Notes: generated from the sequence alone by a model not told the origin. A stretch of DNA of 64,000 bases from Actinocatenispora sera (GCF_018324685.1 NZ_AP023354.1:2170001-2234000); one strand, 5' to 3'. Shown: positions 44,351-54,704, counted from the stretch's first letter. Program-made: numbers and translations.

Positions 44351-44385
44351 GCACGCCCCGGGCCCGGGGTGGGTCCGGGGCGTGC
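44351..44385 (+). terminator. bidirectional terminator
   Basis: 11-bp perfect stem GCACGCCCCGG (44351-44361) with CCGGGGCGTGC (44375-44385), between the convergent ATPase and MFS genes. Confidence 0.6.
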
Positions 44386-44423
44386 TCACCGGGCGACGCG
44401 GTGCTCCCGCGCGCCCGGCCGGA

Positions 44424-45707
44424 TCAGCTACCGACCTTCGCGGCGACCGCCGAGGTGTCCGTGGTACCGAACCGGATGCCGCGGCGTTCCTTGCCGATCG
44501 CGCTGAGCACGATCACCGCGATCAGTACCGGCACGATCGTGGCGGTCAGCGCGAACGGGTACCCGTGCCGTTCGGCGAGCGCGGCCTGGATCGGCAGGTT
44601 CAGCGCCGCCAGCAGGTTGCCCAGCTGGTAGGTCACACCCGGGTAGAAGCCGCGGATCTCGTCCGGCGACAGTTCGGTCAGGTGCGCCGGGATGACGCCC
44701 CAGGCACCCTGCACCATGATCTGCATCAGGAACGAGCCGAGGCACAGCATCCCCGCGGTGGTGGAGAACGCGAACAGCGGCACGATCGGCAGCGCCAGCA
44801 CCGCGCAGAAGATGATCAGCAGCCGCCGGCCGAACCGCTGCGACAACGTGCCGGCGACGGTACCGCCGACGATCGCGCCGATGTTGTAGAGCACCACGAT
44901 CCAGGTGGCGGTGGTCGGGTCCAGCCCGATGCCGCCGTGCGCGGTCTCCTTCAGGAACGTCGGGTACACGTCCTGGGTACCGTGGCTCATCCAGTTGAAC
45001 GCGGTCATCAGCAGCACCAGGTAGATGAACCGGCGCAGTGTCTTGGCGTTGAACAGCACCTGCGCGATCGAGGTGCGGGTCATCTTGCGCCGCTCCGCGG
45101 CCTTCTCCCACACCTCCGACTCGCGGACCCCGAGCCGGACCAGCAGCGCGATCAGCGCCGGGATGATCGACAGGGCGAACATCCACCGCCAGTTCAGCCC
45201 GAGCGTGGAGTGCACCAGCAGGAACGCCAGCGAGGCCAGCAGGTAGCCGAACGAGTACCCCTCCTGCAGGACGCCGGAGAAGAAGCCGCGCCGGCTGGCG
45301 GGGATCTTCTCCATCGCGAGCGCCGCGCCGAGGCCCCACTCGCCGCCCATCCCGATCCCGTACAGCAGGCGCAGGACCATCAGGGTGGCGAAGTTCGGCG
45401 CGAAGGCGCAGAGGAACCCGACCACGGAGTAGAAGCAGACGCAGGCGATCAGCGGCACCCGCCGGCCGGCCCGGTCGGCCCACAGGCCGAACAGGGCGGC
45501 CCCGACGGGCCGCATGACCAGCGTCAACGTGGTGATGATCGCGGTCTCGGCGAGCGAGACGTTGAACGTGTCGGCGATGTCCTTGATGACGAGGACGACG
45601 ATGAAGTAGTCGAACGCGTCCATCGTCCAGCCGAGTAGTGCGGCGAGGAACGAACTGCGTTGGTCCCGGGTGAGTCGCTGCCGCCCGGACGGCGCTATGT
45701 CACTCAT
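44424..45707 (-). CDS. MFS transporter, sialate/lactate-type (SHS) family
   Basis: 427 aa from ATG 45707 ([17 protein letters not shown]); the longer frame further upstream crosses rplM and is not coding. About twelve membrane segments. MFS loop motif [13 protein letters not shown] after helix 2, [14 protein letters not shown] in the middle (characteristic of SHS carriers including lactate and sialate transporters), and [12 protein letters not shown] after helix 8. Probably a proton-coupled carboxylate importer; substrate uncertain. Divergent from rplM. Confidence 0.82.
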   Translation of the reverse strand: MSDIAPSGRQRLTRDQRSSFLAALLGWTMDAFDYFIVVLVIKDIADTFNVSLAETAIITTLTLVMRPVGAALFGLWADRAGRRVPLIACVCFYSVVGFLCAFAPNFATLMVLRLLYGIGMGGEWGLGAALAMEKIPASRRGFFSGVLQEGYSFGYLLASLAFLLVHSTLGLNWRWMFALSIIPALIALLVRLGVRESEVWEKAAERRKMTRTSIAQVLFNAKTLRRFIYLVLLMTAFNWMSHGTQDVYPTFLKETAHGGIGLDPTTATWIVVLYNIGAIVGGTVAGTLSQRFGRRLLIIFCAVLALPIVPLFAFSTTAGMLCLGSFLMQIMVQGAWGVIPAHLTELSPDEIRGFYPGVTYQLGNLLAALNLPIQAALAERHGYPFALTATIVPVLIAVIVLSAIGKERRGIRFGTTDTSAVAAKVGS

Positions 45708-45828
45708 AGCCGCATCCTGCTCTTGTGGCCGGTGTTTCGCACTATGTCGAACCAGTCGTATTTTGCTGGCTATGGCCGGGCCCATCGGGGCCCGAACCGC
45801 GCTAGGCTGGTGCTTGACCGGGGCCACT

Positions 45829-45858
45829 TTGACCCTGCCGGATCGCGGCGGGTATCGT
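45829..45858 (+). promoter_or_regulatory. rplM promoter
   Basis: TTGACC (45829-45834), 18-bp spacer, TATCGT (45853-45858), about 135 bp before rplM. A good match. The 285-bp gap between the MFS gene and rplM contains nothing else obvious. Confidence 0.6.
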
Positions 45859-45992
45859 TGCGGGCTGTTGCGTGTACCGTCCGCGCGCCTGCTCGCACCA
45901 GCCCGGCCATCAGGCCCGGTCTCCAGTGCGGCAGGCGTCGATAGCCTCAGGCGGCCGCACCCCGAGACACCGACGACAGACAAGGTAATTCT

Positions 45993-46436
45993 GTGCGTAC
46001 GTACAGCCCCAAGCCGGGCGAGATTGCGCGCCAGTGGCACGTCATCGACGCCACGGACGTCGTGCTCGGCCGCCTCGCCAGCCAGACCGCGCAACTGCTG
46101 CGCGGCAAGCACAAGCCGACGTTCGCCCCGCACATGGACATGGGCGACTTCGTGATCATCGTGAACGCGAGCAAGGTCGCGCTGACCGGCAACAAGCGTG
46201 AGCAGAAGATCGCGTACCGGCACTCCGGTTACCCGGGTGGCCTGAAGCAGGTCCGCTACGTCGACCTGCTCGCCAGCCGCCCCGAGCGTGCGGTCGAGCT
46301 GGCCGTCAAGGGCATGCTCCCGCACAACAAGCTCAGCCGGCAGGTTCTGAAGAAGCTCAAGGTCTACGCTGGCCCGGAGCACCCGCACCTGGCTCAGCAG
46401 CCGGTGCCGTTCGAGATCACCCAGATCGCGCAGTAG
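45993..46436 (+). CDS. rplM: 50S ribosomal protein L13
   Basis: L13, 147 aa, early 50S assembly protein. Reads [20 protein letters not shown] from GTG 45993, then [14 protein letters not shown] and RAVKGMLP-type segment ([16 protein letters not shown]). First gene of the rplM-rpsI pair. Confidence 0.98.
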   Translation: MRTYSPKPGEIARQWHVIDATDVVLGRLASQTAQLLRGKHKPTFAPHMDMGDFVIIVNASKVALTGNKREQKIAYRHSGYPGGLKQVRYVDLLASRPERAVELAVKGMLPHNKLSRQVLKKLKVYAGPEHPHLAQQPVPFEITQIAQ

Positions 46437-46449
46437 GGCAGGGAGAAGC

Positions 46450-46899
46450 GTGACCAGCGACATCGAAACCCCCGTCGTGGCCGAAGAGCCGATCCCGACG
46501 CCGCGCGCCGCTGACCGTCCGGTGCAGACCGTCGGTCGCCGCAAGGAAGCCGTCGTCCGGGTTCGCCTGGTGCCCGGCACCGGCCAGTTCAAGCTGAACG
46601 GCCGCACCCTGGAGGAGTACTTCCCCAGCAAGGTCAGCCAGCAGCTGGTCAAGGAGCCGCTGGTGACCTCCGACCGCCTCGAGGCGTACGACGTGCACGC
46701 CAACCTGAAGGGTGGCGGCATCACCGGTCAGGCCGGCGCGCTGCGGCTGGCGATCGCCCGGGCGCTGGTCGAGGTCGACCCCGACCACCGTCCGGCGCTC
46801 AAGAAGGCCGGCTTCCTCACCCGTGACGACCGCATGGTGGAGAGCAAGAAGTACGGCCTCAAGAAGGCGCGCAAGGCGCCTCAGTACTCGAAGCGCTGA
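46450..46899 (+). CDS. rpsI: 30S ribosomal protein S9
   Basis: S9, 149 aa; its C-terminal tail ([12 protein letters not shown]) reaches the P-site tRNA. Core [20 protein letters not shown] is typical. GTG start, 13 bp after rplM with AGGGAGAAG. Confidence 0.98.
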   Translation: MTSDIETPVVAEEPIPTPRAADRPVQTVGRRKEAVVRVRLVPGTGQFKLNGRTLEEYFPSKVSQQLVKEPLVTSDRLEAYDVHANLKGGGITGQAGALRLAIARALVEVDPDHRPALKKAGFLTRDDRMVESKKYGLKKARKAPQYSKR

Positions 46900-46936
46900 T
46901 TTCAGGCACGACCGGCCCTGCGGCCGGGATCGCATT

Positions 46937-46969
46937 TTCGGCCGGGCACGACACTCGTGCCCGGCCGAA
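46937..46969 (+). terminator. rplM-rpsI terminator
   Basis: Perfect 15-bp stem TTCGGCCGGGCACGA (46937-46951) with its complement (46955-46969) and a 3-nt loop, 37 nt after the rpsI stop. The rest of the 312-bp gap before glmM shows no clear feature. Confidence 0.7.
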
Positions 46970-47211
46970 GTGCTCTAGGGTTTGTGTCAATGTCCCGCGT
47001 GCCGGCTGCGGCGGACCCGTCTGCCCGCTGGCGGCGTTGGCGGCACGAGCGCATGCGACAGCGGTGTGCACTCGCACCTCCGCCCGGCCAGCGGAGGGAC
47101 GCCTCGCCCGGCCGGGGGCATCGAAACGAACCCCCAGTGGGGACCTGTCCTGCGGCCGAGCGGGCGATGACATGCCGGTGGCCGCGACGCGATCGAGGTG
47201 AGGCGGTGCGC

Positions 47212-48564
47212 ATGGGCCGGCTGTTCGGTACCGACGGGGTTCGGGGCCTGGCGAATGCGGAGCTGACACCGGAGCTGGCGGTCGCCGTCGCGGTGTCCGC
47301 GGCGCACGTGCTGGCCCCGGAACCGGACGGGCCGACCGGGAGGCGACCGGTCGCCGTGGTCGGCCGGGACCCGCGGGCCAGCGGCGACATGCTCGAGGCG
47401 GCGGTGGTCGCCGGGCTGTGCAGCGCCGGTACCGACGTGCTCCGGGTGGGCGTGCTGCCGACGCCGGCGGTGGCGCACCTGGTCGCCGAGACCGGCGCCG
47501 CGTTCGGCGTGGTGCTGTCGGCGAGCCACAACCCGATGCCGGACAACGGGATCAAGCTGTTCGCCGCCGGCGGCCAGAAGCTACCGGACGACGTCGAGGA
47601 CGCCATCGAGCGGCTGGTCGCGGCGCCCGACGGGTGGCGCCGGCCGCGCGGCGCGGCGATCGGCCGGGCGGTCGACCACGCCGCCGGCGCCGATCGGTAC
47701 CTGGAGCACCTGCTCGGTTCGCTGCCGCACCGGCTGGACGGGGTGAAGGTGGTCGTCGACTGCGCCAACGGGGCGGCCTCCGCGGTCAGCCCGGAGGCGT
47801 ACCGGCGGGCCGGCGCCGAGGTGATCGCGATCCACGCCGAGCCGAACGGGCTCAACATCAACGCCGACTGCGGTTCCACCCACCTGGAGACGCTGATCGC
47901 GGCGGTCGCCGAGCACGGCGCCGACCTGGGCATCGCGCACGACGGTGATGCGGATCGCTGCCTCGCGGTGACCGCCGACGGTACGCCGGTGGACGGCGAC
48001 CAGATCATGGGCATTCTGGCGCTGGCGATGCGCGAGTCGGGCACCCTGACCGACGACGTGCTCGTGGTCACGGTGATGAGCAACCTGGGCCTGCACCTGG
48101 CGATGCGCGAGCACGGCATCGAGGTCGCGACGACCGCGGTGGGCGACCGGTACGTGCTGGAACTGCTCCGCTCGCGTGGCCTGTCGCTGGGCGGCGAGCA
48201 GTCCGGCCACGTGGTGCTGCCGCGGCACGCGACGACCGGCGACGGCACGCTGACCGCCCTGCAGCTGATGGCCCGGATGGCGGCCACCGGCGCGAGCCTG
48301 GCGGAGCTGGCCGCGGTGGTCCGGCCGCTGCCGCAGGTTCTGCTCAACGTCCGGGTGGCGGACAAGGCGGCCGCCGTGGACACCGTGGTGCGGGACTCGG
48401 TGGCGAGCGCCGAGCGGGAGCTGGGGGACAGCGGCCGGGTGCTGCTGCGCCCGTCCGGCACCGAGCCGCTGATCCGGGTGATGGTGGAGGCCGCGACCCA
48501 GCCGCAGGCGGCGGAGACAGCGGAGAAGATCGCCGCCGCGGTGCGCGCCGCCAGCCCGATCTGA
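47212..48564 (+). CDS. glmM: phosphoglucosamine mutase
   Basis: 450 aa, converts glucosamine-6-P to glucosamine-1-P for peptidoglycan and mycothiol precursors. ATG 47212 is preceded by GAGGTGAGG; the upstream GTG 47206 is also open. The phosphoserine loop is [16 protein letters not shown], the metal loop DGDADRC, the sugar loop GGEQSGHV, and the phosphate-binding [15 protein letters not shown] is at the C terminus. Follows rplM-rpsI as in other actinobacteria. Confidence 0.96.
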   Translation: MGRLFGTDGVRGLANAELTPELAVAVAVSAAHVLAPEPDGPTGRRPVAVVGRDPRASGDMLEAAVVAGLCSAGTDVLRVGVLPTPAVAHLVAETGAAFGVVLSASHNPMPDNGIKLFAAGGQKLPDDVEDAIERLVAAPDGWRRPRGAAIGRAVDHAAGADRYLEHLLGSLPHRLDGVKVVVDCANGAASAVSPEAYRRAGAEVIAIHAEPNGLNINADCGSTHLETLIAAVAEHGADLGIAHDGDADRCLAVTADGTPVDGDQIMGILALAMRESGTLTDDVLVVTVMSNLGLHLAMREHGIEVATTAVGDRYVLELLRSRGLSLGGEQSGHVVLPRHATTGDGTLTALQLMARMAATGASLAELAAVVRPLPQVLLNVRVADKAAAVDTVVRDSVASAERELGDSGRVLLRPSGTEPLIRVMVEAATQPQAAETAEKIAAAVRAASPI

Positions 48565-48586
48565 CGGACCGGCCGCCGTTGCCGGG

Positions 48587-49087
48587 TCAGAGCAGGCTGG
48601 GCAGCAGGGCCGCCGCGAGAATGATCAGGAACACCGGGATCGCGATGACCAGCGCGATCAGTACGATCCGCCGGCGCAGCTGGCGCTGGTCGGACGCCGA
48701 TGCGAAGTAGTCGCTGACGCCGTCGGTGACTCGCCGGCCGCGCTCGCTCGCGAGGATCTGCCCGGCGACCCCGGACGGGTACTCGGCCGGCGGCGGGTAG
48801 CCGTGCGGCGGTGGGTACCCACCGGGCGGCGGGTAGGCGCCCGGCGGGGCCGGCTGGGACTGGCCGGGGTTCGGGCCCGCCATCGGATACGGGCCCGCCG
48901 CCGGGTACTGCCCGGGTGCCGGGTACGGGTTCGGGCCGGTCGACGGGTAGCCGCCGGATGGCGCCGCCGGCTGCTGGCCGGGTGCGGGCCAGCCGTGGGG
49001 CGACGCGCCGGCGGACGGGTACGGGCCGGGCGGGGCCGGGCCGAAAGAACCTGGTACGCCGTCCGGGGGCGGGGGCGGGCTCGACAT
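48587..49087 (-). CDS. proline-rich tail-anchored protein
   Basis: 166 aa. Residues 1-105 are Pro/Gly/Tyr repeats of the type PGGYPPPHGYPPP. Then an amphipathic stretch (VTDGVSDYFASASDQRQLRRR) and one C-terminal hydrophobic segment (IVLIALVIAIPVFLIILAAA) make it a likely tail-anchored membrane protein. Function unknown. Convergent with glmM. Confidence 0.65.
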   Translation of the reverse strand: MSSPPPPPDGVPGSFGPAPPGPYPSAGASPHGWPAPGQQPAAPSGGYPSTGPNPYPAPGQYPAAGPYPMAGPNPGQSQPAPPGAYPPPGGYPPPHGYPPPAEYPSGVAGQILASERGRRVTDGVSDYFASASDQRQLRRRIVLIALVIAIPVFLIILAAALLPSLL

Positions 49088-49159
49088 CCCGACATCGTAG
49101 GGCGCCGCCGCACATACCAGGAGGCTGCGCGTACCCGTGCCGAGGCGCGGGCGGAGCCG

Positions 49160-50062
49160 TCAGTCGGCGACGGTGGCGCGCAGCCGGGCGAGCAGTTCCT
49201 CGGTGAGCGGGGAGTGCCAGCGGCCGATCGGGTAGAGGGCGCCGACCTGCCGGACCGGTTCGGGGTCGAGCCGGCGGGCGACGACCTCGCCGGCCGGCCC
49301 GGCGAGCGCCACGGTCGGTACCAGGGCGACGCCCATCCCGGCGGCGACCACCGACTGCATGAACAGGTAGTCGCTGGCGTAGCAGGCCACCTGCGGGGTG
49401 AAGCCGGCGACCGCGGCGTAGTGGTCGAGCAGCTGGCCGACGTCGGCCCAGCCCTGCACCCAGCGCTCGTCGGCGAGGTCGGTGAAGGCGATGGTGCGCT
49501 GGCCGGCGAGTGGATGGTCGGCGGGCAGGACGACTCGGACCGGGTCCCGGCGCAGCCGCACGTACCGCAGGGACTCGCCGACGCCCCAGTCGTCCGGCGG
49601 CCGGGGTGCACCGAAGTGGTAGACGACGGCGAGGTCGGCCTCGCCGCGCCGCAGCTTCGGTACCGCGTCGAACGGCTCGTACTCCAGCACGGTGACCTCG
49701 GCGTCCGGCCGGTCGGCGGCGAGCGCGCTGACCGCCTGCGGCAGCAGCCGCTGGCCGGCGGAGGCGAACGTGGCCACGGTGAGCCGGCCGCGGGTGCCTT
49801 CGGCGATGTCGGCGATGTGACGCTCTGCTTTCGCGAGCTCGGCGGCGATCACGTCGGCGGTGGCCACCAGCGCGCGGCCCGGCGCGGTCAGCGTGATGCC
49901 GGTCGTCCGGCGCTCGACCAGCGGCACGCCGACCTGCCGTTCCAGCGCTGCGACCTGCTGTGACACGGCCGACGGTGTGATCTTCAACAGGCGCGCGGCG
50001 GCGCTCAGGCTGCCCCGGGCCGCGGCCGCCCGCAGCACCATCAGGCGGGGTACGTCGATCAT
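49160..50062 (-). CDS. LysR-family transcriptional regulator
   Basis: 300 aa. N-terminal winged helix: LMVLRAAAARGSLSAAARLL, SAVSQQVAALERQVGVPLVER. The effector domain follows (GRLTVATFASAGQRLLP to VALAGPAGEVVARRL). It is divergent from the DMT exporter, with 71 bp between them, the standard LysR/target layout. Confidence 0.9.
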   Translation of the reverse strand: MIDVPRLMVLRAAAARGSLSAAARLLKITPSAVSQQVAALERQVGVPLVERRTTGITLTAPGRALVATADVIAAELAKAERHIADIAEGTRGRLTVATFASAGQRLLPQAVSALAADRPDAEVTVLEYEPFDAVPKLRRGEADLAVVYHFGAPRPPDDWGVGESLRYVRLRRDPVRVVLPADHPLAGQRTIAFTDLADERWVQGWADVGQLLDHYAAVAGFTPQVACYASDYLFMQSVVAAGMGVALVPTVALAGPAGEVVARRLDPEPVRQVGALYPIGRWHSPLTEELLARLRATVAD

Positions 50063-50133
50063 TAGCTCTACTTAACACCCCTGGGCCAATTGACCACTAC
50101 TCCTGGCAGGGATTTCGACGCACAGTAGTTGCC

Positions 50134-51069
50134 GTGAGCCGACGTTCGCTGTTCCTGCTGCTCGTGCTGTCCGCCACTTGGGGCGCCTCGTACCTGTTCA
50201 TCGACCTGTCGTTGCGGGGGTTGTCCGCGCCGGTGGTGGTGTTCGGGCGGCTCGCCATCGGTGCCGCGGTGCTCTGCGTACTGGCCCGGGCGAGGCACCG
50301 GCGCCCGTTCGCGGCGCTGCGCGGGGACTGGCCGCGGATCGCGCTGTTCGCGCTGTTCGAGATGGTGCTGCCGTACCTGCTGATCGCCTTCGGCCAGAGC
50401 CGGATCGCCACCGGTACGGCGAGCCTGCTGGTGTCCACGCAGATGCTCTGGCTGGTGCTGCTGACCCCGCTGATGGTGCGTGGCGCCCGGGTGCGGGCGG
50501 TGCAGCTGGCCGGCGTCGGAGTGGGGCTCGTCGGCGTGGCGGCGCTGGTGCAGCCGTTCGGTGCCGGTGGCGCGCCGGACCCGCTCGGCGCGGTACTGGT
50601 GACGCTGGCGGCGGCCAGCTACGCGATCGGCTCGCTGCTGCTCGGGTTGCTGCTGCCGGGCCGGCCCACGCTGCCGGTCACCGCGGCCGGCCAGGCGGTC
50701 GCCGCGGTACTGGTCGCGCCGGTCGCCGCGGTCGGCCTGCCGCGGGCGATGCCGTCGGCCGGTACCTTCGGCGCGCTCGCGGTGCTCGGCGTGGCCTGCA
50801 CCGCCGGCGGGTTCCTGCTGTTCAACGTGCTGATCACCCGTGCCGGCGCGGGCACCGCGAGCCTGGTCGCCTACCTCGCGCCGGTGTTCTCGCTGGCGTA
50901 CGGGGCGCTCGTGCTGCACGAGCCGTTCACGGTGCCGGCCGCGGCCGGGTTGGTGCTGATCGTCGCCGGGACGGCGTTGACCGTGTCCCGGCGGCGGCGC
51001 GCGGTTCAGCCGAACACGGAGCCGGCGCCCGCGGCGGTCCGGGTCGGCTCGACCTCGACCACGCGGTAG
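50134..51069 (+). CDS. EamA/DMT-family transporter
   Basis: 311 aa from GTG 50134. Ten hydrophobic segments in two EamA repeats; LLLVLSATWGASYLFIDLSL at the start and GAGTASLVAYLAPVFSLAYG in the second half are typical. Likely exports amino acids or metabolites; probably controlled by the LysR gene. Its last 64 bp overlap the end of the YciI gene on the other strand. Confidence 0.85.
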   Translation: MSRRSLFLLLVLSATWGASYLFIDLSLRGLSAPVVVFGRLAIGAAVLCVLARARHRRPFAALRGDWPRIALFALFEMVLPYLLIAFGQSRIATGTASLLVSTQMLWLVLLTPLMVRGARVRAVQLAGVGVGLVGVAALVQPFGAGGAPDPLGAVLVTLAAASYAIGSLLLGLLLPGRPTLPVTAAGQAVAAVLVAPVAAVGLPRAMPSAGTFGALAVLGVACTAGGFLLFNVLITRAGAGTASLVAYLAPVFSLAYGALVLHEPFTVPAAAGLVLIVAGTALTVSRRRRAVQPNTEPAPAAVRVGSTSTTR

Positions 51070-51293
51070 CGGGCCACGCCGGCGCGGGCGAACGGGTCCT
51101 CGGTGACGATCCGGTCGATCGTGGCCCGGTCGACGTGCCGGGCCAGGATCGCCCCGCCGGTACGCGGCACCTGCCGGCCGGAGAGCACGAACGTGCCGTC
51201 CCCGTAGTACCGGTCGAGGTAGTCGCGGTGTGCGGGGAGCAGCGCGTCGATCTCGCTCAGCGGCTTCAGGTAGTCGAGCAACAGGATGTACAC
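51006..51293 (-). CDS. YciI-family protein
   Basis: 95 aa from GTG 51293. Ferredoxin-like YciI fold: MYILLLDYLKPLSEIDALLP, HRDYLDRYYGDGTFVLSGRQ and DPFARAGVARYRVVEVEP. The His-Asp pair usual in the family (HRDYL) is present. Related enzymes include muconolactone-type isomerases; role here unknown. Overlaps the DMT gene tail-to-tail. Confidence 0.8.
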   Translation of the reverse strand: MYILLLDYLKPLSEIDALLPAHRDYLDRYYGDGTFVLSGRQVPRTGGAILARHVDRATIDRIVTEDPFARAGVARYRVVEVEPTRTAAGAGSVFG

Positions 51294-51443
51294 GCAGGCA
51301 GTCTGGCATGGCGCCGGCCGCGACCCGGGAGCACGTTCGTACCGAGGAGGCGGCTTGCTCGGGCTCGCGCCGATTGGCTACTTCAATCAAATCGGCTGCG
51401 TGAAACATCGGGGACTGCGCACCGCCGCTGCGCATTTCGCTGC

Positions 51444-51449
51444 TACCCT
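51444..51449 (+). promoter_or_regulatory. -10 of a leaderless glmS transcript
   Basis: TACCCT (51444-51449) ends 6 nt before the glmS ATG (51456), so transcription would begin at or next to the A of the start codon. No SD is visible, which fits a leaderless mRNA, common in actinobacteria. Confidence 0.5.
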
Positions 51450-51455
51450 GCCGGC

Positions 51456-53516
51456 ATGTGCGGCATCGTGGGGTACGTGGGAGCCGGGTCGGCGTGCACC
51501 GTCGTGGTGGACGGACTTCGCCGGCTGGAATACCGGGGGTACGACTCGGCCGGCGTCGCCGTCGTCGCCGACGACGAGGTCCGGGTGGTGAAGCGGGCCG
51601 GCAAGCTGACGAACCTGACCAAGGCGCTGGCCGAGCTGCCGCCGACCGACCCGCTGTGCGCCGCGACCAGCGGCATCGGGCACACCCGGTGGGCCACGCA
51701 CGGCGCGCCGACCGACCGCAACGCGCACCCGCACGCGTCCGCGGACGGCCGGGTCGCGGTGATCCACAACGGCATCATCGAGAACTTCGCCCGGCTGCGC
51801 GACGAGCTGGAGGCGGCCGGCGTCGAGCTCGCCAGCGACACCGACAGCGAGGTCGTCGCCCACCTGCTCGCCGCCGAGCTGGCCCGCACCGCGGTCCCGG
51901 CCGGCGGTCCCGGCAGCGCGGTCCCGGCCGGCGGTCCCGGCACCGGCGCACCCAGCGGCGCCGGGATCCCCGCGGGCCTCGGTCGCGCCAGCGCCGCCGG
52001 CGGGGTCGGCGGCGCCGAGGTGGCGGGCCCGACCAGCGCCGAGGTGGCGGGCCCGGCCGGCGCGGTGCTGGTCGACGACGCGCCCACCGGCACCGGGCTG
52101 GTGGCGGCGATGCGGACCGTGTGCGCGCGGCTGACCGGCGCGTTCACCCTGCTCGCGGTGTCGGTGGACGAGCCCGGGCTGGTCGTCGGTGCGCGCCGCA
52201 ACTCCCCGCTGGTCGTGGGTGTCGGGTCCGGTGAGTACTTCCTCGCCTCGGACGTCGCGGCGTTCATCGAGCACACCCGGGACGCGGTCGAACTCGGCCA
52301 GGACCAGGTCGTCGCGATCACCGCGGACGGGTACCAGGTGACCGACTTCGCCGGCGCGCCGGCGCCGACCCACCGGTACCACGTGGAGTGGGACGCGAGC
52401 GCCGCCGAGAAGGGCGGCTACGACTACTTCATGCTCAAGGAGATCGCCGAGCAGCCGAAGGCGGTCGCCGACACGCTGCGCGGCCGGCTCACCGAGGCCG
52501 GCGAGATCACCCTGGACGAGGTGCGGCTGTCCGACCAGGACCTGCGCGACGTGGACAAGATCTTCATCGTGGCCTGCGGCACGGCGTACCACGCCGGGCT
52601 GGTGGCGAAGTACGCGATCGAGCACTGGACCCGGATCCCGTGCGAGGTGGAGCTGGCGAGCGAGTTCCGCTACCGCGACCCGGTGCTGGACCGCTCCACG
52701 CTGGTGGTGGCGATCTCGCAGTCCGGCGAGACGATGGACACGATCATGGCGCTGCGGCACGCGAAGGTGCAGAAGGCGCGGGTGCTCGCGATCTCGAACA
52801 CCAACGGTTCGACGATCCCCCGCGAGTCCGACGCGGTGCTGTACACGCACGCCGGGCCGGAGGTCGCGGTCGCCTCGACGAAGGCGTTCCTGACCCAGCT
52901 GGTGGCGTGCTACCTGGTGGGGCTGCACCTGGCGCAGGTGCGCGGAATCAAGTACGCGGACGAGGTCGGTGCGGTGGTCGCCCAGCTGCAGGCGATGCCG
53001 GCCAAGGTGGACGAGGTGCTGGCCACGATGGAGCCGGTGCGGGAGCTGGGGCGGTCACTGGGGGCCGCACGCTCGGTGCTGTTCATCGGCCGGCACGTCG
53101 GGTACCCGGTGGCGTTGGAGGGCGCGCTGAAACTCAAGGAGCTGGCGTACATGCACGCCGAGGGGTTCGCCGCCGGCGAGCTGAAGCACGGCCCGATCGC
53201 CCTGATCGACAACGGCACCCCGGTGATCTGCGTGCTGCCGTCGCCGCGCGGCCGGGCGGTGCTGCACGACAAGATGATCTCCAACATCCAGGAGGTACGG
53301 GCCCGCGGCGCCCGCGTCGTCGCGATCGCCGAGGAGGGTGACACCGCGGTCGCGCCGCACGCCGACCACGTGGTGTACGTGCCGCGCACGCCGACGCTGC
53401 TCGCGCCGCTGGTGACCACGGTGCCGCTGCAGGTGCTCGCCGCCGAGATCGCCGCCACCCGCGGTCACGACGTCGACCAGCCCCGCAACCTGGCCAAGTC
53501 GGTCACCGTCGAGTAG
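51456..53516 (+). CDS. glmS: glutamine-fructose-6-phosphate aminotransferase with insertion
   Basis: 686 aa, makes glucosamine-6-P from fructose-6-P and glutamine; works ahead of GlmM. Cys1 is the nucleophile after Met removal (MCGIVGYVG); HTRWATHG and the NGIIENF motif form the glutaminase site. Two SIS domains follow, with ISQSGETMDTI and SIGRHVGY-like FIGRHVGYPVALEG, and the C-terminal KSVTVE tail. Residues about 146-208 are a low-complexity insertion with two AVPAGGPG and two AEVAGP repeats, absent from most family members (usual length about 610-640 aa). Confidence 0.95.
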   Translation: MCGIVGYVGAGSACTVVVDGLRRLEYRGYDSAGVAVVADDEVRVVKRAGKLTNLTKALAELPPTDPLCAATSGIGHTRWATHGAPTDRNAHPHASADGRVAVIHNGIIENFARLRDELEAAGVELASDTDSEVVAHLLAAELARTAVPAGGPGSAVPAGGPGTGAPSGAGIPAGLGRASAAGGVGGAEVAGPTSAEVAGPAGAVLVDDAPTGTGLVAAMRTVCARLTGAFTLLAVSVDEPGLVVGARRNSPLVVGVGSGEYFLASDVAAFIEHTRDAVELGQDQVVAITADGYQVTDFAGAPAPTHRYHVEWDASAAEKGGYDYFMLKEIAEQPKAVADTLRGRLTEAGEITLDEVRLSDQDLRDVDKIFIVACGTAYHAGLVAKYAIEHWTRIPCEVELASEFRYRDPVLDRSTLVVAISQSGETMDTIMALRHAKVQKARVLAISNTNGSTIPRESDAVLYTHAGPEVAVASTKAFLTQLVACYLVGLHLAQVRGIKYADEVGAVVAQLQAMPAKVDEVLATMEPVRELGRSLGAARSVLFIGRHVGYPVALEGALKLKELAYMHAEGFAAGELKHGPIALIDNGTPVICVLPSPRGRAVLHDKMISNIQEVRARGARVVAIAEEGDTAVAPHADHVVYVPRTPTLLAPLVTTVPLQVLAAEIAATRGHDVDQPRNLAKSVTVE

Positions 53517-53660
53517 CCCGCGCACCGCGCCAGCGGGAGCCGATCGGATCAGCAGGCGTCGATCAAGGACTTGTGGTCGGCGGGTCGGGCAGGACACGCC
53601 GCAGTGGGTCCCTGATCGGCTGGTTGGTGCGCCGCGGCTCCGGGCTCGACGGGCGGGCGG

Positions 53661-54695
53661 TCACCGGGTCACGTCGAGGACGCCGCGGGCGGAGAGCGCC
53701 CGCAGGAAGTCGGCCGGGTCGAAGATCTCGCCGGCCGACGCGACGCCGACGGTCCTCGTCTCGCCGTCGAGGACCCGCCGGACCGCCTCGACCACCAGCG
53801 GCGCGGTGACGGCGTAGATGTCCTGCCCGCGGGCCACCGCCCGCCGCTGCGTGCCGCCGGCGTGGACCCGGACGTCGACCGCGAACGTCTGCCCGGACCG
53901 GCCCCGGGCGTCGACCGCCGCCGGCGCCGGCGTGTCCGGCGCGGCGATGTCCCGGGCCGCCTCGGTGGTCATGTACGTGCACACCTCGCCGACGTCCAGA
54001 TGGCTGGGCAGGGTGACCACGTCGGCCATGGTGAACTCGGCGATCACCGTTCGCGGCCCGAGCGGGGCGGGGAAGTCCCAGGTCGTCGTCGCCGGCTCGG
54101 CGTCGTGGTACTGCAGCCGGCCGTCCCGGTAGCGCAGCCGCCGGCCGTCGCGCCGCTGGCTCGACACCGCGCCCGCGGCCCGCGTCCCCGCGGTCGGGTG
54201 CCAGCTGCTCAGCCCGTACCCGATGTGCACCTCGTCGGCGCGGGTCGCGCCGTCCAGTACCGCGCCGGCCAGCAGGTCGCCGAGGCCGCCGTAGAAGGCC
54301 ATCGCGGGGACGACGATCGCGCCGGCGGCCCGGGCACGGTCGGCGAAGTGCGCGAAGGTGTCCAGGTTCGCCTCGATCTCGGCGGCGACGTCCAGGTACG
54401 GGATGCCCGCGCGCAGCGCGGCCTCGACCACCGGCCCCGCGGTCGTCGCGAACGGCCCGGCGCAGTTGATCACCGCGGCGGCGCCGGCCAGCGCCCGGTC
54501 GAGCGCGGCCGGATCGTCGACCGTCGCCGGCCGCACCTCGGTACCAGGGTGGGCCGCCGCGAGCGCCCGGAGCCGGTCCTCGTCGCGGCCGGACAGCACC
54601 GGGGTGAACCCGCGGTCCCGCAGCTCGGCGACCACGAAGCGGCCGGTGTGCCCGTACGCCCCGTACACCGTGACCTGGTGGTTGTTCGTGTTCAT
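53661..54695 (-). CDS. saccharopine dehydrogenase-like/trans-acting enoyl reductase family protein
   Basis: 344 aa. N-terminal Rossmann fold with VYGAYGHTGRFVVAEL and SGRDEDRLRALAA; then CAGPFATTAGPVVEAALRAG and AMAFYGGLGDLLAG, typical of the saccharopine dehydrogenase NADP-binding family that includes mycobacterial trans-acting enoyl reductases. Substrate unknown. Divergent from a GlxA-type regulator, with a repeat-rich leader between. Confidence 0.8.
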   Translation of the reverse strand: MNTNNHQVTVYGAYGHTGRFVVAELRDRGFTPVLSGRDEDRLRALAAAHPGTEVRPATVDDPAALDRALAGAAAVINCAGPFATTAGPVVEAALRAGIPYLDVAAEIEANLDTFAHFADRARAAGAIVVPAMAFYGGLGDLLAGAVLDGATRADEVHIGYGLSSWHPTAGTRAAGAVSSQRRDGRRLRYRDGRLQYHDAEPATTTWDFPAPLGPRTVIAEFTMADVVTLPSHLDVGEVCTYMTTEAARDIAAPDTPAPAAVDARGRSGQTFAVDVRVHAGGTQRRAVARGQDIYAVTAPLVVEAVRRVLDGETRTVGVASAGEIFDPADFLRALSARGVLDVTR

Positions 54696-54704
54696 CGGCC
54701 CTCC

